A stretch of DNA of 64,000 nucleotides from Aurantimonas manganoxydans SI85-9A1 (GCF_000153465.1 NZ_CH672387.1:585180-649179); one strand, 5' to 3'. Counted from the first letter of the stretch, positions 37,004 through 45,831 are shown. Notes: generated from the sequence alone by a model not told the origin. Numbers and translations: made by a program.

Positions 37004-37645
37004 TCAGGCCAGCGCCGGCGACCGGGGCATGCCGAGGAAGTCCGGGAGCGCCTCGATCCGGGCGAGCCAGGCACGGAGCTGGGGGTAGGGGGCGAGGCTG
37101 ACCCCGCCCTCCGGCGCATGGGCGATGTAGCTGTAGCCCGCGACGTCGGCGAGGGTCGGGCGGTCGGCGGCCAGCCAGTCGCGGCCGTCGAGATGGGTCT
37201 CCATCACGGCGAAGAGCGCATGCGCCCGCGCTTTGGCCAGATCGTGGTCGAGCTTCGCGCCGAAGAGGGGCACCAGCCGCGCTGCGCAGGGACCGGAGGC
37301 GATCTCGCCGGCGGCAATCGACAGCCAGCGCTGAACCTCCGCCGCCTCGACCGGCGTGCGGCCGCTCCACGCCGGGCCGTCGCCGTAGCGCAAGGCGAGA
37401 TAGGTGATGATGGCGTTCGAATCCGCCAGCCTGACGCCGTTGTCCTCGATCGCCGGCACCTGTCCAAGCGGGCTGAGCACCAGGAAGTCCGGCTGCTTGT
37501 GCGCCCCATTCGCCATGTCGAGGTCGACCGTCACATAGGGCCGACCCAGGAAGCGGAGCATCAGCTCCACCCTGTGGCAATGGCCGGATTTCGGGTTGCG
37601 ATAGAGGGTCACCGGTTGGGTGGCTGAAGAGCTGTCCTGGCGCAT
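37004..37645 (-). CDS. Glutathione S-transferase family protein
   Basis: A 213-residue cytosolic GST. The thioredoxin-like N-domain is VTLYRNPKSGHCHRVELMLR with the glutathione-binding VPAIEDNGVRLADSNAIITY. The helical C-domain includes RPTLADVAGYSYIAHAPEGG (N-capping box) and ends LPDFLGMPRSPALA. The start at 37645 (MRQDSSSATQPV) has AAGGA nine bases upstream. The frame is open further upstream but only as antisense of the divergent LysR gene. It is likely controlled by that LysR and co-transcribed with the flavoprotein gene, suggesting a role in handling an electrophilic or oxidised compound. Confidence 0.9.
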   Translation of the reverse strand: MRQDSSSATQPVTLYRNPKSGHCHRVELMLRFLGRPYVTVDLDMANGAHKQPDFLVLSPLGQVPAIEDNGVRLADSNAIITYLALRYGDGPAWSGRTPVEAAEVQRWLSIAAGEIASGPCAARLVPLFGAKLDHDLAKARAHALFAVMETHLDGRDWLAADRPTLADVAGYSYIAHAPEGGVSLAPYPQLRAWLARIEALPDFLGMPRSPALA

Positions 37646-37757
37646 GGATCGCGTTCCTTCGGATGGGCGTGGCTTGCGTCTCGCCGACAAGCTAGCGATG
37701 CTCATCTTCCGGAAGAATGGGCGAAGTCTGCAGCGCACTATTGCAGTTTTCGAAGCA

Positions 37758-38666
37758 ATGGAGATCGGGGTGGATCGGCTGCAGTCTCTCAGGATGTTCG
37801 TTGCCGTCGCCGAGGCGGAGAGCTTCGCCGGTGGTGCCCGGACCCTGGGGCTGAGCGGTCCGTCGGCCACGCGGGGCGTCAACGCGCTTGAAGCAAGGCT
37901 CGGCGCACGGCTGTTCACCCGCACGACGCGGCAGGTTCGGCTGACCGATGTGGGGCGGCGATATCTGGCGGAGGTGCGCGAAGTCCTCGCCCATCTGCAG
38001 GCCGCCGACGAGTCCGCCGCCGGGGCGGCCGGCAAACCGGTCGGGCACCTTCGCATCACCTGTCCGCAGGAGTTCGGGCGGATCTACATCGCGCCGTTGC
38101 TGACCGGGTTCCTGGATGTCTTTCCGGGGATGAGCGCCGAGGTGCTGATGGTCGACCGGGTCGTGAATCTCGTCGAGGAAGGGATCGATGTCGCCCTGCG
38201 GATCGGTCCCCTGGCGTCCTCGGATCTCGCCGCGGTGCGGATCGGCCAGGTCCGCCGGGTGGTCTGCGGGGCGCCGGCCTATTTCGCCGAGCACGGAATT
38301 CCGCGAGACCCGGCAGATCTGGCGCGCCACCGCCTCGTCGCGACCATGCCCGACGGTCAGGCCCGGACGTGGCGGTTCGGCCCGAACGGAACCCGGATCG
38401 TCAGGGTGGAGCCGCGCCTGACGGTCAGCAGCGTGGCCGCGTCGATCGCCATCGTGCGCAGCGGCTGGGGCCTGTGCCGGGTGCTGTCCTACCAGATCGG
38501 GCCCGATCTGGAGGACGGAACCCTGCAGACGGTACTCGCCGATCACGAGCCCGAACCGCTGCCGATCCATCTCGTCCATGTCGAGGGCCGCCGCGCCGCC
38601 GCGAAGGTCCGCGCCTTCGTCGACTTCGCCGCCGACCGCCTGCGTCAGGTTGCGGTGCTGAGATGA
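37758..38666 (+). CDS. LysR-family regulator next to GST operon
   Basis: A LysR regulator of 302 residues with HTH RLQSLRMFVAVAEAESFAGG and LGLSGPSATRGVNALEARLG. The effector domain begins GHLRITCPQEFGRIYIAPLL with VNLVEEGIDVALRIGPLASS, typical of the DsdC/AaeR-like branch. The start could be ATG 37758 or GTG 37770; the latter has GGAG upstream and the former a weak site. It diverges from the GST gene, the classic arrangement for control of the neighbour. Confidence 0.88.
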   Translation: MEIGVDRLQSLRMFVAVAEAESFAGGARTLGLSGPSATRGVNALEARLGARLFTRTTRQVRLTDVGRRYLAEVREVLAHLQAADESAAGAAGKPVGHLRITCPQEFGRIYIAPLLTGFLDVFPGMSAEVLMVDRVVNLVEEGIDVALRIGPLASSDLAAVRIGQVRRVVCGAPAYFAEHGIPRDPADLARHRLVATMPDGQARTWRFGPNGTRIVRVEPRLTVSSVAASIAIVRSGWGLCRVLSYQIGPDLEDGTLQTVLADHEPEPLPIHLVHVEGRRAAAKVRAFVDFAADRLRQVAVLR

Positions 38667-38824
38667 TTCAGGCCGTCACCCAACCGCATCTGCTCGCATG
38701 GAGGAGAGACGAAGGCTGATCCGCATCTGTCCGTGAAAGGCCGATCAGACCCAGGCCGCGGACACAGGGCTGCCGGACCGCCCCCGCACTCGAAATTCGG
38801 CAAATGCTGCGGACGACCGGTGCG

Positions 38825-39055
38825 TCAGTCCGTGCGAGCCGTCAGCCACTCCCGGGCCTGCTCTTCGGTCGGGAAGGTCGGATGCGCCGGAGCAGCCACG
38901 TCGCTACCCTGAGCGTCATGAATCGTGTCCTGCCCCCGAAACATGGGCGTCCAGATGCCGTCTGGCTTCCTGATCTCGAATCTGTAGATCGCGCGCTCGC
39001 CCTTCTCGGCAATCAGCGTGTCGTTCCGCGTCTGCTCGACTTCGTGTTCTGCCAT
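38825..39055 (-). CDS. Small hypothetical protein (76 aa)
   Basis: No family recognised. The protein (MAEHEVEQTRNDTLIAEKGE...) is small, acidic, soluble-looking, without cysteine, signal peptide or membrane segment. The C-terminal part (HPTFPTEEQAREWLTART) looks like a short helical domain. The start at 39055 has GGAG six bases upstream; an ATG six bases earlier overlaps that site. Codon use is coding-like and it stands alone between the LysR and DUF2945 genes. Confidence 0.6.
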   Translation of the reverse strand: MAEHEVEQTRNDTLIAEKGERAIYRFEIRKPDGIWTPMFRGQDTIHDAQGSDVAAPAHPTFPTEEQAREWLTARTD

Positions 39056-39252
39056 GGTCATCTCCGCGTTGCGTCGGAGGCTATATGAGTCTGCGATAGC
39101 GACGAGGCCAGCTGCGCCGAGACGATTGTCAGCGCGATGTCGCTGGCCGTCGCCGCCGCTCTGCGCGGACCATTCCGCCGGATCCTGTCCGGTTCGCCAG
39201 CCGATCGGAACAATGCGGCACAGGAGGAATTTCGCTGCAGAAGGAGGACGGA

Positions 39253-39462
39253 ATGGCGAAGTTTTCCGAAGGCGACCACGTCAGCTGGAATTCCGAAGCC
39301 GGTCATGTGACCGGGAGGATCCTCAGGGTCCACCATGCCGATTTCGACTACAAGGGTCACCGTCGCCGCGCGTCGAAAGATGACCCCCAATACGAGATCG
39401 AGAGCGACAAGACCGACCATATCGCGGCGCACAAGGAGAGTGCGCTGACGAAGGTGGATTGA
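39253..39462 (+). CDS. DUF2945 (HVA1-type, Tudor-like) small protein
   Basis: A 69-residue protein of the DUF2945 type: FSEGDHVSWNSEAGHVTGRI, a small beta-barrel start, and the ending YEIESDKTDHIAAHKESALT, which matches the family pattern of YEVKSDKTGHIAAHK. Its biochemical role is not known. GGAGGACGG precedes the ATG. Its stop shares one base with the ATG of the DUF488 gene (TGATG), so the two are translationally coupled. Confidence 0.8.
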   Translation: MAKFSEGDHVSWNSEAGHVTGRILRVHHADFDYKGHRRRASKDDPQYEIESDKTDHIAAHKESALTKVD

Positions 39463-40007
39463 TGGTCGCGCAGTTCACGACCATCGGTCATTCGAACCGC
39501 GACCTCAAGGAGACCATCCGGATGCTGCGGGATGCCCGGGTTGGCCTCCTCGTGGACGTTCGCTCCTTTCCGCGCTCCCGCAGCAATCCGGTCTACAATA
39601 TCGACAGCTTCCCGGATGAGCTCGGACGGGTTCAGATCGGCTATTTGCACGCGCCCGATCTCGGAGGTCGACGTCGCAAACAATCCGGCGTCAATGAATG
39701 CTGCAACGCCATGTGGCGGCTACAGAGCTTCCACAATTACGCGGACTACGCCCTCGGCGAAGCGTTTGCGTCTGCGTTCGAGGACCTTGTGAGCCGTGGT
39801 CGAGATCAGCGTATCGCCATGATGTGCTCGGAGGCAGTCTGGTGGCGTTGCCACCGCCGGATCATCACGGACTATCTCCTGTTCAACGGGCACCGTGTCG
39901 ATCACCTGATGGCCCCCGGCCGCATCGACCCCGCCACCCCGACGCCGGGAGCGGAGAAGACCGCAGACGGAAGAATCGTCTATCCGGCCCAGGCAGATCA
40001 GGATTAG
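39462..40007 (+). CDS. DUF488-family protein
   Basis: A 181-residue protein of the DUF488 family, whose function is unestablished. Recognisable parts are TTIGHSNRDLKETIRMLRDA at the start, LLVDVRSFPRSRSNPVYNID, and MMCSEAVWWRCHRRIITDYL with a Cys-x5-Cys-H-R pattern (MCSE...WRCHR) near the C-terminus. The ATG at 39462 is preceded by AAGGTGG. The stop TAG at 40005-40007 is made by the TA target site and the first base of the inserted IS630 derivative, so the original C-terminus may have been different. The gene may be nearly intact since the known motifs are all present. Confidence 0.82.
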   Translation: MVAQFTTIGHSNRDLKETIRMLRDARVGLLVDVRSFPRSRSNPVYNIDSFPDELGRVQIGYLHAPDLGGRRRKQSGVNECCNAMWRLQSFHNYADYALGEAFASAFEDLVSRGRDQRIAMMCSEAVWWRCHRRIITDYLLFNGHRVDHLMAPGRIDPATPTPGAEKTADGRIVYPAQADQD

Positions 40008-40316
40008 AGCGGTTCATCGGCTGATGGGATCCGTGCGGATCCCGTTGGGGCGTGATGTGTGATTCAAGATGCTGGCTGGAGTCGGAAGCCAGCATCGATG
40101 ACCCGACCTCATTTCCAATGATCTGCGTGAGCGCGTTGTGGATGCGGTTCTGGCGGGCGAGAGTTGCCGGTCAGCCGCCAGTCGGTTCCATGTGGCGGTT
40201 TCCTCGGCGGTGAAGTGGTCGCAGCGCTACCGTCAGACCGGCTCGGTGGCGCCGCGCAAGATGGTGCGCACCGCAAGCGGGTGCTCGATGCGCTTCCGTC
40301 AAAACATGAACCGCTC
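40007..40316 (+). mobile_element. 310-bp internally deleted IS630-type element (MITE-like)
   Basis: It is bounded by inverted ends GAGCGGTTCAT (40007-40017) and ATGAACCGCTC (40306-40316) and flanked on each side by TA (40005-40006 and 40317-40318), the target duplicated by IS630. Inside, after about 90 bases, is the N-terminal part of an IS630 transposase (SNDLRERVVDAVLAGESCRS; HVAVSSAVKWSQRYRQTGSV), which then jumps directly to the right-end sequence TCCGTCAAAACATGAACCGC. The catalytic part is gone, so it can move only with help from a full element. Confidence 0.9.
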
Positions 40317-40561
40317 TAGAAGATTTTCTTCCCGCTGGGAGGCCGTACGTGGTTTGGTCTCTGGACTGGACCGGAGACTTTGCGGTTCCTCTCAGCCGTC
40401 CCGCATCAGCACCCCGGGCGCGGCCTGCCGAGCCCGCTGACTGTAGAAGAGTGGTTTCATCCCTTCACGCCTGCGGCATCGAAGACCTGACAGCGCGCGA
40501 CACCGTTGCCGTGAGATTGCACATGGTGCGGCAATGTCCGGATCGCGTCCGCCCCGATCGG

Positions 40562-41278
40562 CTAGCGCAACAGGCGGTCTTCGACGGAGCGCAGATGGGT
40601 GCGCATGGCGTTCTGGGCGGCGTCGGGGCTGCGCTGGGCGATGGCGTCGACGACGCGGTCGTGTTCGGCGAAGCTGCCATGCTCGGCCGGTGGGCGCGGG
40701 CCCTCGCGCACCACGCGGCCCCAGGACACCATGCGCCGCAGGGTGTTCAGCTGGTCGAACAGCGCCAGAAGCGTGGTCGAGCCGCTGGCCTCGGCGATCT
40801 GGCGGTGGAACTCGTTGTCCAGCGCCTCGTATTCCCGCCATGTCGCGGCCTGCCGCGTGCGGTCCGTGGTCAGTTGCAGCCGGCCGATCGCCGAGGCCGA
40901 GGCGTGCAGCGCCGCGTCGCGGGCGATCGCCGGCTCCAGCGCCGCCCTGGCGCGCATCACGTCGGCGGGGCTGACCTTGCGGGCCAGCTGGTCGAAGGGG
41001 CCGGCGGCGTCATCGGGCTCCTGATCGGTGAGGAAGGTGCCCTTGCCGACATGCCGCCACAGCCGGTTTTCCTGCTCCAGCACGCCCAGCGCCTGGCGCA
41101 GATCGCTGCGCTTCAGTCCGAGTTCGACGCACAGGACACGTTCGGGCGGCAGGCGCTGGCCCGGCTGCAGCCCGCGGTCGGCGATGAAGGCGCGCAATTG
41201 CGCCAGGGCCGACTGGCCCGACAATTGCCCGTCCGGGACATCGGCGCGCTGTGCCGGCGGGCTGGAATCGTCGAGCAT
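40562..41278 (-). CDS. GntR/FadR-family regulator 1
   Basis: A transcription regulator with N-terminal winged HTH (ALAQLRAFIADRGLQPGQRL...ELGLKRSDLRQALGVLEQEN) and a C-terminal FCD ligand domain (MRARAALEPAIARDAALHAS; EYEALDNEFHRQIAEASGST; EHDRVVDAIAQRSPDAAQNA), in which the D-x3-H...H metal-ligand pattern is visible. The start at 41278 (MLDDSSPPAQRA) is uncertain; upstream starts in the same frame lack ribosome sites. It diverges from the first FAH gene and is clearly related to the second GntR (42080-42760), including the unusual LWRHVGKGTFL segment. Confidence 0.88.
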   Translation of the reverse strand: MLDDSSPPAQRADVPDGQLSGQSALAQLRAFIADRGLQPGQRLPPERVLCVELGLKRSDLRQALGVLEQENRLWRHVGKGTFLTDQEPDDAAGPFDQLARKVSPADVMRARAALEPAIARDAALHASASAIGRLQLTTDRTRQAATWREYEALDNEFHRQIAEASGSTTLLALFDQLNTLRRMVSWGRVVREGPRPPAEHGSFAEHDRVVDAIAQRSPDAAQNAMRTHLRSVEDRLLR

Positions 41279-41385
41279 GGCCAAAACGGTCTCTATTGGT
41301 TTGATGATCGCAGATTGATTTCGATTGATTAGCCGGGTGGAATCTGGGATGCAAGGACATCGTTGCTTCAAGGAGAGCCGTCTTC

Positions 41386-42072
41386 ATGCCGAACTACGCG
41401 ATCAATCCGCCCCCGGTCGTCACCCTTCCGATCGAAGGGTCGGACGCGGAGTTCCCCGTTCGCCGCGTCTATTGCATCGGCCGCAATTACGCCGCCCATG
41501 CCATCGAGATGGGGCATGATCCGGACCGGGAGCCGCCGTTCTTCTTCCAGAAGAACCCGAACAACCTGGCGGTCGGCGACAGTTTTCCGTATCCGCCCAA
41601 ATCCGAGGACGTGCATCACGAGATCGAAATGGTCGTGGCGCTCAAGTCGGGTGGCGTGAACATCCCGGTGGATGCGGCGCTCGATCACGTCTGGGGCTAT
41701 GGCGTCGGCCTCGACATGACGCGGCGCGACCTGCAGGGCGAGGCCAAGAAGATGGGCCGCCCCTGGGAAATCGGCAAGGCGTTCGAGGCCTCGGCCCCGG
41801 TGAGCGCCCTGCGTCCGGTGTCGGAGGTCGGGCACCCCGCGTCCGGCCTCGTCGAGCTCAAGGTGAACGGCGAGGCGAAGCAGACCGGCGACCTCAACCA
41901 GATGATCTGGAAGGTGCCCGAGATGATCTCCTATCTGTCGGACTATTTCGAGCTCGCGGCCGGCGACGTCATCATGACCGGCACGCCCTCGGGCGTCGGC
42001 GCCGTGGTCAAGGGCGACGTCATGGAATGCCATGTCGCCGGTGTGGGCGACCTGAAAGTCACCGTCGCCTGA
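41386..42072 (+). CDS. Fumarylacetoacetate hydrolase-family protein (fumarylpyruvate hydrolase-like)
   Basis: Predicted Mg2+-dependent hydrolase of an acylpyruvate, 228 residues. FAH core: RRVYCIGRNYAAHAIEMGHD, FFFQKNPNNLAVG, and the metal acids in VHHEIEMVVALKSG with the later Asp in GYGVGLDMTRRDLQ. It ends ITGTPSG-like with VIMTGTPSGVGAVVKGDVME. Length and the DMTRRDLQ motif match fumarylpyruvate hydrolases (NagK/gentisate pathway). GGAG lies close upstream. No gentisate dioxygenase or isomerase is nearby, so the true substrate may be another 2,4-dioxo acid. Confidence 0.88.
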   Translation: MPNYAINPPPVVTLPIEGSDAEFPVRRVYCIGRNYAAHAIEMGHDPDREPPFFFQKNPNNLAVGDSFPYPPKSEDVHHEIEMVVALKSGGVNIPVDAALDHVWGYGVGLDMTRRDLQGEAKKMGRPWEIGKAFEASAPVSALRPVSEVGHPASGLVELKVNGEAKQTGDLNQMIWKVPEMISYLSDYFELAAGDVIMTGTPSGVGAVVKGDVMECHVAGVGDLKVTVA

Positions 42073-42079
42073 TCCTCCA

Positions 42080-42760
42080 TCAGACCCGCTGTCGGCCCGA
42101 AATGGCCGGCAGCACCCGGTCGCGCACGGAATCGAGATGGACGCGCATGCACTGTGCGGCACCATTGGCATCCCGGGCCTCGATGGCCGCGCAGATCGCG
42201 TCGTGTTCCGGGAAACTCTTGTGGTCGCGGGACGGCAGGCTGGTGGTGCGCGGCTGTCCCCAGACTGTCGACCGCCGCACCACATTCAACATGTCGAACA
42301 GGTGGATCAGCAGCTTGTTGTGGGTCGCCTTGGCGACGGCGTGGTGGAGCTTGTTGTCCCACGCCTCGTAGCTGCGCCAGTCGGAAGCTGTACGACAGCG
42401 GACGCGGCAGGCGTCAATTTCCTCGAAGTCCGACCGCGTCCCGTGGACCGCCGCAAGCCGCGCCAGTTCGGGCTCGACCGCAAGGCGGGCGGCGATCACC
42501 TGGGCGGGGCTCGCCAGTTCGCCCAGATAGGCCATGTCGGCGAGGTTCAGGACGGAGCGCGCGCCGATGAAGGTGCCGCGGCCGACATGCCGCCAGATCA
42601 GGCCGTCGCTCTCCAGTTCGGCCAGGGCCTTGCGCAGTTCGCCGCGGGTGACGCCGAACTCCCGGCTCAGCTCGCGTTCCGGCGGCAGCCGTTCGTTGTG
42701 ACGGAAGCGCCGCTCGGCGATGTACTGCTTGATCTGCTCGGCCAGGGACACGGTGATCAT
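42080..42760 (-). CDS. GntR/FadR-family regulator 2
   Basis: A 226-residue paralogue of regulator 1. HTH: VSLAEQIKQYIAERRFRHNE with FGVTRGELRKALAELESDGL. FCD domain: IAARLAVEPELARLAAVHGT, YEAWDNKLHHAVAKATHNKL, EHDAICAAIEARDANGAAQC. It ends seven bases from the convergent first FAH gene and diverges from the second FAH gene. A perfect inverted repeat lies 14 bases upstream of its start. It probably represses the FAH/ABC genes until an organic acid binds. Confidence 0.9.
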   Translation of the reverse strand: MITVSLAEQIKQYIAERRFRHNERLPPERELSREFGVTRGELRKALAELESDGLIWRHVGRGTFIGARSVLNLADMAYLGELASPAQVIAARLAVEPELARLAAVHGTRSDFEEIDACRVRCRTASDWRSYEAWDNKLHHAVAKATHNKLLIHLFDMLNVVRRSTVWGQPRTTSLPSRDHKSFPEHDAICAAIEARDANGAAQCMRVHLDSVRDRVLPAISGRQRV

Positions 42761-42773
42761 GGCGCGATGCTAG

Positions 42774-42791
42774 ACCAATTGTCGCATTGGT
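42774..42791. promoter_or_regulatory. Candidate GntR operator
   Basis: ACCAAT (42774-42779) and ATTGGT (42786-42791) form a perfect inverted repeat with a 6-base spacer, 14 bases upstream of GntR regulator 2. The same half-site ATTGGT occurs at 41295-41300 upstream of regulator 1. Recurrence next to two related regulators supports a binding site. Confidence 0.45.
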
Positions 42792-42998
42792 TAAATGCGA
42801 AAACTATCCGGCGCCAGAAAACCTGCTAGCATCGCTTCGTCAAGTCAGACGCCTGCCGGGCCGGTCAACAGGGCCCGACACACTGTAATTGCTGTGTATT
42901 CGCCGTGACATAGTGCCTTTTCGTCCGGTGGTCGCCAGTCCGGCATCGTGGCATCGCCAACTGCCTGTACGCCTTCAAAACGATGGACATCTGAACCA

Positions 42999-43931
42999 AT
43001 GCGTCTTGCTACGATCAAGCTCTCTTCGGGACCGGCCTGCGCGGTGGAGATGCCCGCCGGAGGGTATCTGCCGGTGGCGGCCGCCGCGGCGGCGACGGGG
43101 TCGAGCGAGCCGGCGCTGCTGGACGGGCGTCTCCAGGCGCTGGTCGAGGGCGGGGATGCGGCGCTGGCGGCATTGGCCAGGATGGTTTCCGCGGCCGAGG
43201 CTGGCGAGGCGGCGCTTGCGGCCCTGATCGTCGCGTCGGGCGAAGCCGAAATGCTCGCGCCGCTGCCACGTCCGGAAAAGAACGTCTTCTGCGTCGGGCG
43301 CAATTACGCCGAGCACATCGCCGAGGGCGCCCGGGCGCAGAACGCCGTCGTGAACGTCACCGAGGTGCCGGTCTTCTTCACCAAGCCGAGGACGGCGGTG
43401 ATCGGGGAGGGCGCGACCATTCCGCTGTTTCCCCATGTCTCGACCCATATCGACTACGAGGTCGAGCTCGCGGTCATCATCGGCAAGGCGGGCCGCGACA
43501 TCGCCAGGGACGACGCCTACGCGCACGTCTTCGGATACACCATCCTCAACGATGTCACCGCGCGCGACGTGCAGCGCCGCCATGGCGGTCAGTACTTCAA
43601 GGGGAAGGGGCTCGACGGGTCCTGCCCGATGGGGCCGGTGGTGGTGACGAAGGACGCATTCCCCGACCCGCAGAACACCGGCCTGCGGCTGTTCGTGAAT
43701 GGCGAGCGTCGCCAGAACAGCACGACGGCGCAGATGATCTTCGACATTCCCGCGCTGATCGCGTCGCTCTCGGAGGGGCTGACGCTGGAGCCGGGCGATG
43801 TCCTGGCGACCGGCACGCCGTCGGGCGTCGGCTATGCCATGGAGCCGCCCCGCTTCCTGACGGATGGCGACGAGGTGGTCTGCGAAATCGATGGAATCGG
43901 GCGTCTGACCAACACGGTCCGCCCAGCATGA
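42999..43931 (+). CDS. Fumarylacetoacetate hydrolase-family protein 2
   Basis: A second FAH-family enzyme, 310 residues, with the extra N-terminal domain (MRLATIKLSSGPACAVEMPA, roughly 1-95) seen in 2-hydroxyhepta-2,4-diene-dioate isomerase and diketo-acid hydrolase types. Catalytic core: KNVFCVGRNYAEHIAEGARA, FTKPRTAVIGEGATI, the metal acids in HIDYEVELAVIIGKAGRDI and YTILNDVTARDVQRRHGGQY, and GDVLATGTPSGVGYAMEPP. The start at 42999 has no strong ribosome site. It is 62 bases ahead of the ABC binding-protein gene and probably in the same operon. The substrate is unknown. Confidence 0.88.
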   Translation: MRLATIKLSSGPACAVEMPAGGYLPVAAAAAATGSSEPALLDGRLQALVEGGDAALAALARMVSAAEAGEAALAALIVASGEAEMLAPLPRPEKNVFCVGRNYAEHIAEGARAQNAVVNVTEVPVFFTKPRTAVIGEGATIPLFPHVSTHIDYEVELAVIIGKAGRDIARDDAYAHVFGYTILNDVTARDVQRRHGGQYFKGKGLDGSCPMGPVVVTKDAFPDPQNTGLRLFVNGERRQNSTTAQMIFDIPALIASLSEGLTLEPGDVLATGTPSGVGYAMEPPRFLTDGDEVVCEIDGIGRLTNTVRPA

Positions 43932-43993
43932 ACCAACCGGCCGACAGAGCTGGAGGTAGGAGACTGCGCATCTAACATTCTGGGAGGAATGAC

Positions 43994-45022
43994 ATGCTGA
44001 ACAGACGAATCTTCACAGCGCTCTTGGCCGGGGCGATGGCGGCAACACCGTTGGCCATGGCGGGCACAGCGTCCGCACAGGACATGACGAAGGTCACCTT
44101 CGTCCAGCCCAGCCCCTCCGCCATCAACTCGTTCAACGTGTTCGTGGCCATCGGCGAAGGGTATTTCGCGGAGGAAGGTCTCGACGTCTCGGTCGAGGCG
44201 ATCAACGGCTCCGGCGCCGTCCTGCAGGCCCTGTCCTCGGGCCAGGCACAGTTCGGCCGGCCGGGTCCCGGACCTGTCCTCGCCGCCCGCAGCCGCGATG
44301 TCGACGTGGTGTTCATCTACAATTTCGCCGCCCGCTCCAATTTCGGCATCGTCGTGCCGGAAGCCAGCGAGATCCAGGCGCCGGAAGAGCTCAAGGGCAA
44401 GGTCGTCGGTACCGGCACGGCGGATGGGGCCGAGGTCGGATTTGCCCGCAACGTCTTGTCGGGCTCGGGCCTGGAGGAAGGCACCGACTACACCTTCCTG
44501 ACCGTCGGTGACGGCGGCCCTGCCGTCGCGGCCTTTTCGCAGGATGCCATCGCCGCCTATTCGTCCTCGACCGCGGATGCCGCGATCCTGAACCAGCGCG
44601 GGCAGGCGGTGCGCGACATCACCCCGCCGGAATACGCCCGCTTCTTCGGCAACGGCTTCGCCACCACCGGCGAGCTGATCCGCAACGACCCGGAACTGGT
44701 CGAGAAGTTCGTGCGGGCGATCCACAAGGGTCATGTCTTCGCGCTGGATGATGCCAATCGCGACAAGGTGCTGGAGCACATGGCGACCGGCAATCCGCAG
44801 GAGAGCGAGGATCGCGACTTCGCCGCGGCCCTGTTCGATGCGGTGCGCAGCAAGACCGTCCCGGTCGACCAGTCCAAGGGCCTCGGTTACCAGCCGCCCG
44901 AAGTCTGGGAAGAATGGCAGGAGGTCCAGGTCACCGGTGGTGAAATGGCCGAGCCGCTGGCCGAACTGACCGAAGCGTACACCAATGACTTCACGATGAA
45001 GGTCAACGGGAGCGCACAGTAA
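43994..45022 (+). CDS. ABC transporter substrate-binding protein (NitT/TauT type)
   Basis: Periplasmic receptor of 342 residues. The signal peptide is MLNRRIFTALLAGAMAATPL with cleavage after ASA. It then has VTFVQPSPSAINSFNVFVAI, GYFAEEGLDVSVEAINGSGA and GQAQFGRPGPGPVLAARSRD, features of the NMT1/THI5-like branch. GGGAGG precedes the ATG. Its stop overlaps the ATPase gene start by one base (TAATG). It works with the ATPase and single permease downstream. Association with two FAH enzymes suggests an organic acid ligand. Confidence 0.92.
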   Translation: MLNRRIFTALLAGAMAATPLAMAGTASAQDMTKVTFVQPSPSAINSFNVFVAIGEGYFAEEGLDVSVEAINGSGAVLQALSSGQAQFGRPGPGPVLAARSRDVDVVFIYNFAARSNFGIVVPEASEIQAPEELKGKVVGTGTADGAEVGFARNVLSGSGLEEGTDYTFLTVGDGGPAVAAFSQDAIAAYSSSTADAAILNQRGQAVRDITPPEYARFFGNGFATTGELIRNDPELVEKFVRAIHKGHVFALDDANRDKVLEHMATGNPQESEDRDFAAALFDAVRSKTVPVDQSKGLGYQPPEVWEEWQEVQVTGGEMAEPLAELTEAYTNDFTMKVNGSAQ

Positions 45023-45831
45023 TGCAGGCTGCCGCAACCCTGATCGAGCCGACGGAGAGCCGTAGCGAACTCGTCTATCAGCTCCGAAACGTGGGCAAGA
45101 CCTACGCCCGCAATGCGATCACGGCACTGGAAGGGGTCAATCTGACCCTGACCCGGGGCAGTTTCTCGGCCGTGATCGGGTCCAGTGGTTGCGGCAAGTC
45201 GACCTTGCTGAAGATCATGTCGGGACTGATCCCGCCATCCATGGGGCGGGTGGTTCTCCAGGACCGCCCCGTGACCGGCCCGCGCCGCGACATCGGCATG
45301 ATGTTCCAGCAGGCGACCTTGTTTCCCTGGCGCACCACGCTGCAGAACATCGTGCTGCCGATCGAGATCCGCGATGGACGGGCGGCCGCCAAGGCCGCGC
45401 AGGAGCCGGCCCGCGAACTTCTCGAACTGGTCGGCCTGAAGGGCTTCGAGAATTCCTATCCCGGCGATCTGTCCGGCGGCATGGCGCAGCGCGCCTCGAT
45501 CTGCCGGATGCTGATCACCGAGCCCGCCGTCTTGCTGCTCGACGAGCCATTCAGCGCGCTGGACGAACTGACCCGCGACTTCATGAACATGGAGCTGCAG
45601 CGCATCTGCATGTCACGCAACGCGACCGCCTTCCTGGTCACCCACTCGATCCAGGAAGCGGTGATCCTGTCGGACGTGGTCTATGTGATGAAGCCGCGCC
45701 CCGGCCGGATTGCCGAAGTGGTCGAGATCGACCTGCCCCGTCCCCGCACGCTCGACATGATGACGACGCCGAAATTCGGCGAGATCGTCGAACATATCCG
45801 GAGCCGTCTGGACAAGGAGGCATTCATATGA
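45022..45831 (+). CDS. ABC transporter ATP-binding protein (NitT/TauT type)
   Basis: Import ATPase of 269 residues: Walker A GSSGCGKST (53-61), Q-loop GMMFQQATLFPWRTTLQNIV, signature DLSGGMAQRASICRML, Walker B VLLLDEPFSALDELTRD and the switch His in FLVTHSIQEAVILSDVVYVM. The signature reads SGGMAQRA rather than SGGMRQRV, a small deviation. The start lies in the TAATG overlap and the end in an ATGA overlap with the permease gene. Confidence 0.94.
   Translation: MQAAATLIEPTESRSELVYQLRNVGKTYARNAITALEGVNLTLTRGSFSAVIGSSGCGKSTLLKIMSGLIPPSMGRVVLQDRPVTGPRRDIGMMFQQATLFPWRTTLQNIVLPIEIRDGRAAAKAAQEPARELLELVGLKGFENSYPGDLSGGMAQRASICRMLITEPAVLLLDEPFSALDELTRDFMNMELQRICMSRNATAFLVTHSIQEAVILSDVVYVMKPRPGRIAEVVEIDLPRPRTLDMMTTPKFGEIVEHIRSRLDKEAFI

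Noticed and set aside
40319-40561. Possible gene remnant between the MITE and the first GntR gene
   Set aside because: No motif could be recognised on either strand; the sequence is treated as intergenic.
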